From Chamaelirium japonicum (lineage: Eukaryota > Streptophyta > Magnoliopsida > Liliales > Melanthiaceae): a stretch of 64,000 nt of DNA. Made by a program: the position numbers and the translations under genes. The DNA lies in the NCBI GenBank assembly GCA_947650365.1, contig OX393551.1, forward strand, positions 91,052,697-91,116,696, given 5' to 3'. A model generated the notes under the pieces. That model was not told where the DNA came from. It searched no databases and was given only the letters and a program-made list of their open reading frames with translations. Shown piece after piece: positions 36,541-50,335 of the stretch. Each line of letters starts with the position of its first letter. Position 1 is the stretch's first letter.

Positions 36541-37535
36541 TTCATTCGTACGATCCATTCTAATTCATTCGTACGATTCATTCTAATTAAATCCATTCTA
36601 ATTCATTCGTACGATCCATTCTTACTCATTCGTACGATCCATTCTAATTCATTCGCACGAATGAATCCATTCTAATTCATTCGTATGATCCATTCTAATT
36701 CATTCGCATGAATATATCCATTCTAATTCATTCGCACGATCCATTCTAATTCATTCGTACGATCCATTCTATCTCATTCGTACGATCCATTCTAATTCAT
36801 TCGCACGATCCATTCTAATTCATTCGTATGATCCATTCTAATTCATTCGTACGATCGATTCTAAGTCATTCATATGATCCATTCTAATTCATTCGCACGA
36901 ATGTATCCATTCTAATTCATTCATACGATCCATTCTAATTCATTCACACAATCTATTCTAATTCATTCATACGATCCATTCTAATTTATTCGCACGATCC
37001 ATTCTAATTCATTCATACGATCCATTCTAATTCATTCATATGATCCATTCTAATTCATTCGCACGATCCATTCTTACTCATTCGTACGATCCATTCTAAT
37101 TCATTCGCACGATCCATTCAAATTCATTAATACGATCCATTCTAATTCATTCGCACGATCCATTCTAATTCATTCACACTCATACGATCCATTCTAATTC
37201 ATTCGCACGAATGTATCCTTTCTAATTCATTCGTACGATCCATTCTAATTCATTCGCACAATCTATTCTAATTCATTCGAACGATCCATTCTAATTCATT
37301 CATACGATCCATTCTAATTCATTCGTACGATCCATTCTAATTCATTCGCACGATCCATTCTAATTCATTCGCACGATCCATTCTAATTCATTAGCACGAT
37401 CCATTCTAATTCATTTATACGATCCAATCTAATTCATTCATACGATCCATTCTAATTCTTTTGCACGAATGTATCCTTTCTAATTCAGTCATACGATCCA
37501 TTCTAATTCATTAGCACGAAAAAACACGATCCACT
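36541..37535 (+). repeat. 23-bp satellite, plus block 23 (H, ends at J3)
   Basis: This is the first copy of a large duplication repeated from about 42640. It ends with the non-unit GCACGAAAAAACACGATCC at 37514. Confidence 0.91.
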
Positions 37536-37723
37536 CACATATGAATAAATTAGAATGAATTAGAATGGATTGTGTGAATGAATTAGAATGGATCGTATGA
37601 ATGAATTAGAATGGATCGTGCGAATGAATTAGAATGGATCGTGCGAATGAATTAGAATGGATCGTGCGAATGAATTAGAATATGGATCGTACGAAGGAAT
37701 TAGAATGGATCGTACGAATGAAT
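37536..37723 (-). repeat. 23-bp satellite, minus block 24 (J3 to J4)
   Basis: A short minus segment between J3 and J4, almost identical to block 30. It holds the two-base-longer unit GAATATGGATCG. Confidence 0.9.
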
Positions 37724-38178
37724 TCGAATGTATCCTTTCTAATTCATTCGTACGATCCATTCTAATTCCTTCGTACGATCCATTCTAATTCATTCGTACG
37801 ATTCATTATAATTCATTCGCACGATCCATTCTAATTCATTCGTACGATCCATTCTATTTCATTCATACGATCCATTCTAATTCATTCATACGATCTATTC
37901 TAATTCTTTCGCACGAATGTATCCATTCTAATTCATTCGTACGATCCATTCTAATTCATTCGCACGATCCATTCTAATTCATTCATACAATCCATTCTAA
38001 TTCTTTTGCACGAATGTATCCATTCTAATTCATTCGTTCGATCCATTCTAATTCATTCGTACGATCCATTCTAATTCATTCGCACGATCCATTCTAATTC
38101 ATGCATACGATCCAATCTAATTCATTCATACGATCCATTCTAATTCATTCGCACGAATGTATCCATTCTAATTCATTC
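37724..38178 (+). repeat. 23-bp satellite, plus block 25
   Basis: It begins after GAATTCGAATGTATCC (J4) and runs to CATTCGTGCGAATG. It parallels block 31 except at its right edge, where about 70 bp present there are missing. Confidence 0.9.
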
Positions 38179-40494
38179 GTGCGAATGAATTAGAATGGAT
38201 CGTACGAATGAATTAGATTGGATCGTATGAATGAATTATAATGGATCATGCGAATGAATTAGAATAAATCATACGAATGAATTAGAATGGATCGTACGAA
38301 TGAAATAGAATGGATACATTCGTGCAAAAGAATTAGAATGGATTGTGTGAATGAATTAGAATGGATCGTATGAATGAATTAGAATGGATCGTGCGAATGA
38401 ATTAGAATGGATCGTGCGAATGAATTAGAATGGATCGTACGAATGAATTAGAATGGATCGTATGAATGAATTAGATTGGATCGTATTAATGAATTAGAAT
38501 GGATCGTACGAATGAATTAGAATAGATCATACGAATGAATTAAAATGGATACGAATGGATCGTACGAATGAAATAGAATGGATTGTACGAATGAATTAGA
38601 ATGGATACATTCGTGCGAATGAATTAGGATGGATCGTATGAATGAATTAGAATAGATTGTGCGAATGAATTAGAATGGATCGTACGAATGAATTAGAATG
38701 GATACATTCATGCGAATGAATTAGAATGGATCGTATGAATGAATTAGAATGGATCGTATGAGTGAATTAGAATGGATACGAAGGAATTAGAATGGTTCGT
38801 ATGAAGGAATTAGAATGGAGAATGGATCGTGCGAATGAATTAGAATGGATCGTGCGATAAGAATGGATCGTACGAATGAAATAGAAAAGATCGTACGGAT
38901 AAATGAATTTGGATCGTGCTAATGAATTAGAATGGATCGTACGAATAAATTAGAATGGATCGTACTAATGAATTAGAATAGATTGTGCGAATGAATTGGA
39001 ATGGATCGTACGAATGAATTAGAAAGGATATATTCGTGCGAATGAATTAGAATAGATCGTATGAATGAATTAGATTGGATCGTATTAATGAATTAGAATG
39101 GATCGTGTGAATGAATTAGAATGGATCGTACGAATGAATTAGCATGGATAGATTCGTGCGAATGGATTTGAATGGATCGTACGAAGGAATTAGAATGGAT
39201 CGTAGGAAGGAATTAGAATAGATCATACGAAGAAATTAGAATGGATCGTACGAATGAATTAGTATGGATCATATGAATGAATTAGAATGGATCGTGCGAA
39301 TGAATTAAAATGGATCGTATGAATGAAATAGAATGGATCGTATGAATTAGAATGGATCGTACGAATGAAATAGAATGGATCGTACGAATGAATTAGAATA
39401 GATTGTGCGAATGGATTAGAATGGATCATACGATTGAGTAAGAATGGATTGTACGAATGAAATAGAATAGATCGTACGAATGAATTAGAATGGATCATGC
39501 TAATGAATAAGAATTGATCGTACGAATGAATTAGAATAGATTGTGCGAATGTATTAGAATGGATCGTACGAATGAATTGGAATGGATACATTCGTGCAAA
39601 TGAATTAGAATGGATCGTATGAATGAATTAGAGTGGATACATTCGTACAAATGAATTAGAATGGATCGTACGAATGAATTAGAATGGATACATTCGTGCG
39701 AATGAATTAGAATGGATCATATGAATGAATTAGAATGGATCGTTTGAGTGAATGCGAATGGATCGTGCGAATGAATTAGAATGGATTGTACGAATGAATT
39801 AGAATGGATCATACGAATGAATTAGAATAGATTGTGCGAATGGATTAGAATGGATCACACGATTGAGTAAGAATGGATTGTACGAATGAAATAGAATAGA
39901 TCGTACGAATGAATTAGAATGGATCATGCTAATGAATTAGAATTGATCGTACGAATGAATTAGAATAGATTATGCGAATGAATTAGAATGGATCGTACGA
40001 ATGAATTGGAATGGATACATTCGTGCGAATGAATTAGAATGGATCGTATGAATGAATTAGAGTGGATACATTCGTACAAATGAATTAGAATGGATCGTAC
40101 GAATGAATTAGAATGGATACATTTGTGCGAATGAATTAGAATGGATCGTACGAATGAATTAGAATGGATTGTACGAATGAAATAGAATAGATCATACGAA
40201 TGAATTTGAATGGATCATGCTAATAAATTAGAATTGATCGTACGAATGAAATAGAATGGATCGTACGAAGGAATTAGAAAGGATCGTACAAACGAATTAG
40301 AATGGATCGTATGAATGAAATAGAATAGATCGTACGAATGAATTAGAATGGATCGTATGAATGAATTAGATTGGATCGTATGAATGAATTAGAATGGATT
40401 GCACGAATGAAATAGAATAGATCGTACGAATGAATTAGAATGGATCGTGCGAATGAATTAGAATGGGTCGTACGAATGAATTAGAATGGATACA
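38179..40494 (-). repeat. 23-bp satellite, minus block 26 (C-D-E-B-G-B)
   Basis: C at 38460-38690, D at 38760-38910, E near 39030, B at 39259-39500, G near 39745, then a second partial B at 39820-39960. It ends in reversed J5 near 40495. Confidence 0.92.
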
Positions 40495-40775
40495 CGATCC
40501 AGATCCATTCTAATTCATTCGCACAATCTATTCTAATTCATTCGTAGGATCCATTTTAATTCATTACTACGATCCATTCTAATTCATTCATACGATCCAT
40601 TCTAATTCATTCGTACGATCCATTCTAATTCATTCGCACGATCCATTCTAATTCATTCATACGATCCATTCTAATTCATTCGTATGTATCCATTCTAATT
40701 CATTCATACGATCCATTCTAATTCTACGATCCATTCTTACTCATTCGTATTATCCATTTTAATTCATTCACACGA
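40495..40775 (+). repeat. 23-bp satellite, plus block 27
   Basis: It starts with ACACGATCCAGATCC, the reverse complement of the switch near 35196. It ends at CATTCACACGAATG. Confidence 0.9.
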
Positions 40776-41096
40776 ATGAATTAGAATAGATTGTGCGAAT
40801 GAATTAGAATGGATCGTACGAATGAATTGGAATGGATACATTCGTGCGAATGAATTAGAATGGATCGTATGAATGAATTAGAGTGGATACATTCGTACAA
40901 ATGAATTAGAATGGATCGTACGAATGAATTAGAATGGATACATTCGTGCGAATGAATTAGAATGGATCATATGAATGAATTAGAATGGATCGTTTGAGTG
41001 AATGCGAATGGATCGTGCGAATGAATTAGAATGGATTGTATGAATGAATTAGAATGGATCGTACGAATGAATTAGAATGGATACATTCGTGCGAAT
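40776..41096 (-). repeat. 23-bp satellite, minus block 28 (G, ends at J1)
   Basis: G lies near 40995. J1 follows about 100 bp later, the same spacing as in blocks 2, 38 and 40. Confidence 0.92.
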
Positions 41097-43630
41097 CCAT
41101 TCTATTTCTTTCGTACGATCCATTCTAATTCATTCGCACGATCCATTCTAATTCATTCATACGATCCATTCTAATTCATTCGTACGATCCATTCTAATTC
41201 ATTCGTACGATCCATTCTAATTCATTCGCACAATCTATTCTAATTCATTCGTATGATCCATTCTAATTCATTCGCACGATCCATTCTAATTCATTCATAC
41301 GATCCATTCTATTTCATTCGTACGATCCATTCTTACTCATTCGTACGATCCATTCTATTTCATTCGTACGATCCATTCTTACTCATTCGTACGATCCATT
41401 CTAATTCATTTGCACGAAGGTATCCATTCTAATTCATTCGTACTATCCATTCTAATTCCTTCGTACGATCCATTCTAATTCCTTCGTACGATCCATTCTA
41501 ATTCATTCATACGATCCATTCTAATTCCTTCGTATGATCCATTCTAATTCATTCGTACGGTATGATTCATTCTAATTCATTCGTACGATTCATTCTAATT
41601 CAATCCATTCTAATTCATTCGTACGATCCATTCTAATTCATTAGTACGATTCATTCTAATTCAATCCATTCTAATTCATTCGTACGATCCATTCTTACTC
41701 ATTCGTACGATCCATTCTAATTAATTCGCACGAATGAATCCATTCTAATTCATTCGTATGATCTATTCTAATTCATTCGCATGAATGTATCCATTCTAAT
41801 TCATTCGTACGATCCATTCTATCTCATTCGTACAATCCATTCTATTTCATTCGTACGATCCATTCTAATTCATTCGCACGATCCATTCTAATTCATTCGC
41901 ATGATCCATTCTAATTCATTCGTACGATCGATTCTAATTCATTCATACGATCCATTCTAATTCATTCGCACGAATGTATCCATTCTAATTCATTCGTACG
42001 ATCCATTCTAATTCATTCGCACAATCTATTCCAATTCATTCATACGATCCATTCTAATTTATTCGCATGATCCATTCTAATTCATTCATATGATCCATTC
42101 TAATTCATTCATATGATCCATTCTAATTCATTCGCACGATCCATTCTTACTCATTCGTACGATCTAATTTAATTCATTCGCACGATCCATTCTAATTCAT
42201 TAATACGATCCATTCTAATTCATTCGTACGATCCATTCTAATTCATTCGTACGATCCATTCTAATTCATTCGCACAATCTATTCTAATTCATTCGTACGA
42301 TCCAATCTAATTCATTCGCACGATCCATTTTAATTCATTCATACGATCCATTTTATTTCATTCGTACGATCCATTCTTACTCATTCGTACGATCCATTAT
42401 AATTCATTTGCACGAAGGTATCCATTCTAATTCATTCGTACTATCCATTCTAATTCCTTCGTACGATCCATTCTAATTCCTTTGTACGATCCATTCTAAT
42501 TCATTCGTACGATCCATTCTAATTCATTCGTACGATCCATTCTAATTCATTCGTACGGTATGATTCATTCGAATTCATTCGTACGATTCATTCTAATTCA
42601 ATCCATTCTAATTCATTCGTACGATCCATTCTAATTCATTCGTACGATCCATTCTAATTCATTCGTACGATTCATTCTAATTCAATCCATTCTAATTCAT
42701 TCGTACGATCCATTTTTACTCATTCGTAAGATCCATTCTAATTCATTCGCACGAATGAATCCAGTCTAATTCATTCGTTTGATCCATTCTAATTCAATCG
42801 CATGAATGTATCCATTCTAATTCATTCGTACGATCCATTCTATCTCATTCGTACAATCCATTCTAATTCATTCGCACGATCCATTCTAATTCATTCGCAT
42901 GATCCATTCTAATTCATTCGTACAATCGATTCTAATTCATTCATACGATCCATTCTAATTCATTCGCACGAATGTATCCATTCTAATTCATTCATACGAT
43001 CTATTCTAATTCATTCGCACAATCTATTCTAATTCATTCATACGATCCATTCTAATTTATTCGCACGATCCATTCTAATTCATTCATACGATCCATTCTA
43101 ATTCATTCATATGATCCATTCTAATTCATTCGCACGATCCATTCTTACTCATTCGTACGATCCATTCTAATTCATTCGCACGATCCATTCTAATTCATTA
43201 ATACGATCCATTCTAATTCATTCGCACGATCCATTCTAATTCATTCACACTCATACGATCCATTCTAATTCATTCGCACGAATGAATCGTTTCTAATTCA
43301 TTCGTACGATCCATTCTAATTCATTCGCACAATCTATTCTAATTCATTCGAACGATCCATTCTAATTCATTCGTACAATCCATTCTAATTCATTCGTACG
43401 ATCCATTCTAATTCCTTCGCACGATCCATTCTAATTCATTCGCACGATCCATTCTAATTCATTAGCACGATCCATTCTAATTTATTCGTACGATCCATTC
43501 TAATTCATTTATACCATCCAATCTAATTCATTCATACGATCCATTCTAATTCTTTCGCACAAATGTATCCATTCTAATTCATTCGTACGATCCATTCTAA
43601 TTCATTAGCACGAAAAAACACGATCCACTC
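41097..43630 (+). repeat. 23-bp satellite, plus block 29 (A-H, A-H, ends at J3)
   Basis: Two A-H series lie near 41409/41560 and 42413/42555, about 1 kb apart. The part after 42640 is the second copy of the 36541 duplication, ending in J3 at 43608. Confidence 0.92.
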
Positions 43631-43794
43631 ACATACGAATAAATTAGAATGAATTAGAATGGATTGTGTGAATGAATTAGAATGGATCGTATGAATGAAT
43701 TAGAATGGATCGTGCGAATGAATTAGAATGGATCGTGCGAATGAATTAGAATATGGATCGTACGAAGAAATTAGAATGGATCGTACGAATGAAT
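43631..43794 (-). repeat. 23-bp satellite, minus block 30 (J3 to J4)
   Basis: This pairs with block 24 at an offset of about 6,094 bp. Confidence 0.9.
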
Positions 43795-44255
43795 TCGAAT
43801 GTATCCTTTCTAATTCATTCGTACGATCCATTCTAATTCCTTCGTACGATCCATTCTAATTCATTAGTACGATCCATTCTAATTCATTCACACGATCCAT
43901 TCTAATTCATTCGTACGATCCATTCTATTTCATTCATACGATCCATTCTAATTCATTCATACGATCTATTCTAATTCTTTCGCACGAATGTATCCATTCT
44001 AATTCATTCGTACGATCCATTCTAATTCATTCGCACGATCCATTCTAATTCATTCATACAATCCATTCTAATTCTTTTGCACGAATGTATCCATTCTAAT
44101 TCATTCGTTCGATCCATTCTAATTCATTCGTACGATCCATTCTAATTCATTCGCACGATCCATTCTAATTCATGCATACGATCCAATCTAATTCATTCAT
44201 ACGATCCATTCTAATTCATTCGCACGAATGTATCCATTCTAATTCATTCGTACAT
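43795..44255 (+). repeat. 23-bp satellite, plus block 31
   Basis: This pairs with block 25. It ends at the palindrome-like TACATGTATGAATG. Confidence 0.9.
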
Positions 44256-45247
44256 GTATGAATGAATTAGAATGGATCGTACGAATGAATTAGAGTTGAT
44301 ACATTCGTGCGAATGAATTAGAATGGATCGTACGGATGAATTAGATTGGATCGTATGAATGAATTATAATGGATCATGCGAATGAATTAGAATAGATCAT
44401 ACGAATGAATTAGAATGGATCGTACGAATGAATTAGAATGGATACATTCGTGCAAAAGAATTAGAATGGATTGTATGAATGAATTAGAATGGATCGTGCG
44501 AATGAATTAGAATGGATACATTCGTGCGAATGTATTAGAATGGATCGTATGAATGAATTAGATTGGATCGTATGAATGAATTAGAATGGATCGTGCGAAT
44601 GAATTAGAATGGATCGTACGAATGAATTAGAATGGATCGTACGAATGACTTAGAATGGATCGTACGAATGAATTAGAATGGATCGTATGAATTAGAATGG
44701 ATCGTACGAAGGAATTAGAATGGATTGTATGAATGAATTAGATTGGATCTTATTAATGAATTTGAATGGATCGTATGAATGAATTAGATTGGATCGTATG
44801 AATGAATTAGATTGGATCGTATGAATGAATTAGAATGGATCTTACGCATGAATTAGAATGGATCGTACGAATGAAATAGAATGGATTGTATGAATGAATT
44901 AGAATAGATTGTGCAAATGAATTAGAATGAATCATACGAATGAATTAGAATGGATCATATGAATGAATTAGAATGGATCGTACGTATGAATTAGAATGGA
45001 TCGTGCGAATGAATTAGAATGGATCGTATGAATGAATTAGAGTAGATACATTCGTACGAAGGAATTAGAATGGATCGTACGAATGAATTAGAATGGATTA
45101 TATGAATGAATTAGAATGGATCGTACGAATGAATTAGAATGGATACATTCGTGCGAATGAATTAGAATGGATTGTACGAATAAATTAGAATGGATCGTAA
45201 GAATGTATTAGAATAGATTGTACGAATGAATTAGAATGGATCGTACG
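44256..45247 (-). repeat. 23-bp satellite, minus block 32
   Basis: Several GGATCTTACG and TTAGATTGG units occur. It ends at GGATCGTACG/TCTAATTC, where the unit is cut mid-way. Confidence 0.9.
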
Positions 45248-45726
45248 TCTAATTCATTCGTACGATCCATTCTAATTCATTCATACAATCCATTCTACTT
45301 CTTTTGCACGAATGTATCCATTCTAATTCATTCGTACGATCCATTCTAATTCCTTCGTACGATCCATTCTAATTCCTTCGTACGATCCATTCTAATTCAT
45401 TCCCATGAATGTATCCATTCTAATTGATACGTACGGTCCATTCTATTTCATTCGTATGATCCATTCTTACTGATTCGTATGATCCAATCTAATTCATTCA
45501 TACGATCCATTCTACGATCCATTCTAATTCATTCGTACGTTCCATTCTAATTCATTAGCACGATCAATGCTAATTCATTCGTACGATCCATTCTAAATCA
45601 TTCGTACAATCCATTCTATATCATTCATACGATCCATTCATACTCATTCGTATGATCCATTCTAATTCATTCGCACGAATGTATCCATTCTAATTCATTC
45701 GTATAATCCATTCTTACTCATTCGTA
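45248..45726 (+). repeat. 23-bp satellite, plus block 33
   Basis: It holds an L-like unit near 45300 and the irregular TCTACGATCC shared with block 13. It ends at CGTAATGAATTAG. Confidence 0.89.
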
Positions 45727-46381
45727 ATGAATTAGAATGGATAGATTCGTGCAAAAGAATTAGAATGGATTGTATGAATGAATTAGAATGGATCGTGCAA
45801 ATGAATTAGAATGGATCGTGCGAATGAATTAGAATGGATCGTACGAATGAATTAGAATAGATTGTGCGAATGAATTAGAATGGATCGTACGAATGAATTA
45901 GAATGGATACATTCGTGCGAATGAATTATAATTAGAATGAATTGGAATGGATCGTACGAATGAATTAGAGTGGATCGTACGAATGAATTAGAATGGATAC
46001 ATTCGTGCCAATGAATTAGAATGGATCTTACGAATGAGTAAGAATGGATCGTACGAATGAAATAGAATGGATCATATGAATCGTACGAATGAGTAAGAAT
46101 GGATCGTACGAATGAATTAGAATGGATTGAATTAGAAGGAATCGTACGAATGAATTAGAATGGATCGTACGAATGAATTAGAATGAATTAGAATGGATCG
46201 TGCGAATGAATTAGAATGGATCGTACGAATGAATTAGAATAGATTGTGCGAATGAATTAGAATGGATCGTACGAATGAATTAGAATGGATCGTACAAATG
46301 AATTAGAATGGATCGTATGAATGAATTAGAACGGATCGTGCGAATGAATTAGAATGGATCGTACGAATGAAATAGAATGGA
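45727..46381 (-). repeat. 23-bp satellite, minus block 34 (reversed J1 end)
   Basis: It contains an internal restart, GAATTATAATTAGAATG, near 45925. It ends in reversed J1 with one change (AGAATGG/ATTTGCACG). Confidence 0.9.
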
Positions 46382-46985
46382 TTTGCACGAATGTATCCAT
46401 TCTAATTCATTCGTACGATCCATTCTAATTCATTCGTACGATCCATTCTAATTCATTCGCACAATCTATTCTAGTTCATTCGTACGATCCATTCTAATTC
46501 ATTCATATGATCCATTCTAATTCATTCATCTGATCCATTCTAATTTATTCGCACGAATGTATCCATTCTAATTCATTCGTTTGATCCATTCTAATTCATT
46601 CACACGATCCATTCTAATTCATTCATACAATCCATTCTATTTCTTTTGCACGAATGTATCCATTCTAATTCATTCGTACGATCCATTCTATTTCATTCGT
46701 ACGATCCATTCTAATTCATTCGTACAATCCATTCTAATTCATTCGCACGATCTATTCGAATTCATTCGCACGAATGTATCCACTCTAATTCATTCATACG
46801 ATCCATTCTAATTCCTTCGTACGATCCATTCTAATTCATTCGCACGATCCATTCTAATTCATTCATACAATCCATTCTAATTCATTCGTATGATCCATTC
46901 TAATTCATTCGTTCGATCCATTCTAATTTATTCGCACGATCCATTCTAATTCATTCATACGATCCATTCTTACTCATTCGTACGA
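46382..46985 (+). repeat. 23-bp satellite, plus block 35 (L)
   Basis: L is at 46581-46811, one of three tracts with the same 76-codon reading. It ends at CGTACGAATG near 46985. Confidence 0.91.
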
Positions 46986-48420
46986 ATGAATTAATTAGAA
47001 TGGATCGTACGAATGAATTAGAATGGATACATTCGTGCGAATGAATTAGAATGGATCATACAAAAGAATGGATCGTATGAATGAAATAGAATAGATCGTA
47101 CGAATGAATTAGAATGGATCGTATGAATGAATTAGAATGGATCGTACGAAGGAATTAGAATGGATTGTATGACTGAATTAGAATGGATTGTATGAATGAA
47201 TTAGAATGGATCGTGCGAATGAAATAGAATAGATCGTACGAATGAATTAGAATGGATCGTATGAATGAATTAGAATGGATCGTACGAAGGAATTAGAATG
47301 GATTGTATGAATGAATTAGAATAGATCGTATGAATGAATTAGAATGGATCTTACGAATCAATTAGAATGGATTGAATTAGAATGAATCGTACGAATGAAT
47401 TAGAATGAATCATACCGTACGAATGAATTAGAATGGATCATACGAAGGAATTAGAATGGATCGTACGAATGAATTAGAATGGATCGTACGAATGAATTAG
47501 AATGGATCGTACGAAGGAATTAGAACGGATCGTACGAAGGAATTAGAATGGATAGTACGAATGAATTAGAATGGATACCTTCGTGCAAATGAATTAGAAT
47601 GGATCGTACGAATGAGTAAGAATGGATCGTACGAATGAAATAGAATGGATCGTATGAATGATATAGAATGGATCGTGAGAATGAATTAGAATGGATCGTA
47701 CGAATGAATTAGAATGGATAGATTCGTGCGAATGAATTAGAATGGATCGTACGAAGGAATTAGAATGGATCGTACGAAGGAATTAGAATAGATCATACGA
47801 AGAAATTAGAATGGATCGTACGAATGAATTAGAATGGATCGTATGAATGAATTAGAATGGATCGTGCGAATGAATTAAAATGGATCGTATGAATGAAATA
47901 GAATGGATCGAATGAATTAGAATGGATCGTACGAATGAAATACAATGGATCGTACGAATGAATTAGAATAGATTGTGCGAATGGATTAAAATGGATCATA
48001 CGATTGAGTAAGAATGGATTATACGAATGAAATAGAATAGATCGTACGAATGAATTAGAATGGATCATGCTAATGAATTAGAATTGATCGTACGAATGAA
48101 TTGGAATGGATACATTCGTGCGAATGAATTAGAATGGATCGTACGAATGAATTGGAATGGATACATTCGTGCGAATGAATTAGAATGGATCGTATGAATG
48201 AATTAGAGTGGATACATTCGTATAAATGAATTAGAATGGATCGTACGAATAAATTAGAATGGATACATTCGTGCGAATGAATTAGGATGGATCATATGAA
48301 TGAATTAGAATGGATCGTTTGAGTGAATGCGAATGGATCGTGCGAATGAATTAGAATGGATTGTACGAATGAATTAGAATAGATCGTACGAATGAATTAG
48401 AATGGATACATTCGTGCAAA
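46986..48420 (-). repeat. 23-bp satellite, minus block 36 (H-A, B, G, ends at J1)
   Basis: Minus H near 47400, A near 47575, B at 47829-48068, G near 48318 and J1 at 48420 (GTGCAAAT variant). Confidence 0.92.
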
Positions 48421-50335
48421 TCCATTCTATTTCATTCGTACGATCCATTCTAATTCATTCGCACGATCCATTCTAATTCATTCATACGATCCATTCTAAT
48501 TCATTCGTACGATCCATTCTAATTCATTCGTACGATCCATTCTAATTCATTCGCACAATCTATTCTAATTCATTCGTACGATCCATTCTAATTCATTCGC
48601 ACGATCCATTCTAATTAATTCATACGATCCATTCTATTTCATTCGTACGATCCATTCTTACTCATTCGTACGATCCATTCTAATTCATTTGCACGAAGGT
48701 ATCCATTCTAATTCATTCGTACTATCCATTCTAATTCCTTCGTACGATCCATTCTAATTCCTTCGTACGATCCATTCTAATTCATTCGTACGATCCATTC
48801 TAATTCATTCGTACAATCCATTCTAATTCATTCGCACGATCCATTCGCATTCACTCAAACGATCCATTCTAATTCATTCATATGATCCATTCTAATTCAT
48901 TCGCACGAATATATCCATTCTAATTCATTCGTACGATCCATTCTAATTCATTTGTACGAATGTATCCACTCTAATTCATTCATACGATCCATTCTAATTC
49001 ATTCGCACGAATGTATCCATTCCAATTCATTCATACGATCCATTCTAATTCATTCGCACAATCTATTCTATTTCATTCGTACGATCAATTCTAATTCATT
49101 AGCATGATCCATTCTAATTCATTCGTACGATCTATTCTATTTCATTCGTACAATCCATTCTTACTCAATCGTATGATCCATTCTTATCCATTCGCACAAT
49201 CTATTCTAATTCATTCGTACGATCCATTCTATTTCATTCGTACGATCCATTCTAATTCATACGATCCATTCTATTTCATTCATACGATCCATTTTAATTC
49301 ATTCGCACGATCCATTCTAATTCATTCATACGATCCATTCTAATTCATTTGTACGATCCATTCTAATTTTTTCGTATGATCTATTCTAATTCCTTCGTAC
49401 GATCCATTCTAATTCCTTCGTACGATCCATTCAAATTCATTCGCAGGAATCTATCCATTCTAATTCATTCGTACGATCCATTCTAATTCATTCGCACGAT
49501 CCATTCTAATTCATTAATACGATCCAATCTAATTCATTCATACGATCTATTCTAATTCATTCGCACGATCTAATCTATTTCATTCGTACAATCCATTCTA
49601 ATTCATTCATACGATCCAATCTAATTCATTCATACGATCCATTCTAATTCATTCGTACGATCTATTCTATTTCATTCATACGATCCATTCTAATTCGTTT
49701 GTACGATCCTTTCTAATTCCTTCGTACAATCCATTCTATTTCATTTGTATGACCCATTCTAATTCATAAGTATGATCCATTCTAATTCATTCAAACGATC
49801 CATTCTAACTCATTCGTACGATCCATTCTAATTCATTCGCACGATCCATTCTAATTCATTCGTACGAATGTATCCACTCTAATTCACTACACCAAAACAG
49901 ACAATTTGTAACGGTCAATTAGTAACAGTTGTTACAAAAAAGTGTTACAAATATCTGTAACGCCATATTCTTAACGGTTCTTTTGTGTTACTAAACATAT
50001 ATATAACAGTTGGCTGTGTTACTAAATCCTTATTTTGGTGTAGTGATTCATTCATACGATCCATTCTAATTCATTCGTATGATCCATTCTATTTCATTCG
50101 TATGATCCATTCTAATTCCTTCGTACGATCCATTCTTATTCATTCCCATGAATGTATCCATTCTAATTCATACGTAAGATCCATTCTAATTCATTTATAC
50201 AATCCAATCTAATTCATTCATACAATCCATTCTAATTCATTCGCACGAATTTATCCATTCTAACTCGTTCGTACGATCCATTCGAATTCATTCGCACGAA
50301 TATATCCATTCTAATTCATTCGTACGATCCATTCC
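48421..50335 (+). repeat. 23-bp satellite, plus block 37 (A-G-B), with MITE
   Basis: A near 48689, G near 48842 and B at 49104-49343. It is interrupted by the MITE at 49885-50045. It ends at CCATTCCGTGCGAATG. Confidence 0.92.
49885..50045. mobile_element. CACTA-type MITE, 161 bp
   Basis: The left end is CACTACACCAAAA and the right end TTTTGGTGTAGTG, a perfect 13-bp inverted pair starting with CACTA. It is flanked by a 3-bp duplication, ATT (49882-49884 and 50046-50048), as expected for CACTA elements. Internally, GTAAC/GTTAC words recur in both orientations as short subterminal repeats. There is no coding capacity, so a related autonomous element would have to supply the transposase. Removing it with one ATT restores the normal CTAATTCATTC unit. 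Confidence 0.87.

Noticed and set aside
49985..50212. 75-codon frame across the MITE edge
   Set aside because: It begins inside the MITE and runs into satellite units, so it is a chance fusion of two non-coding repeats.
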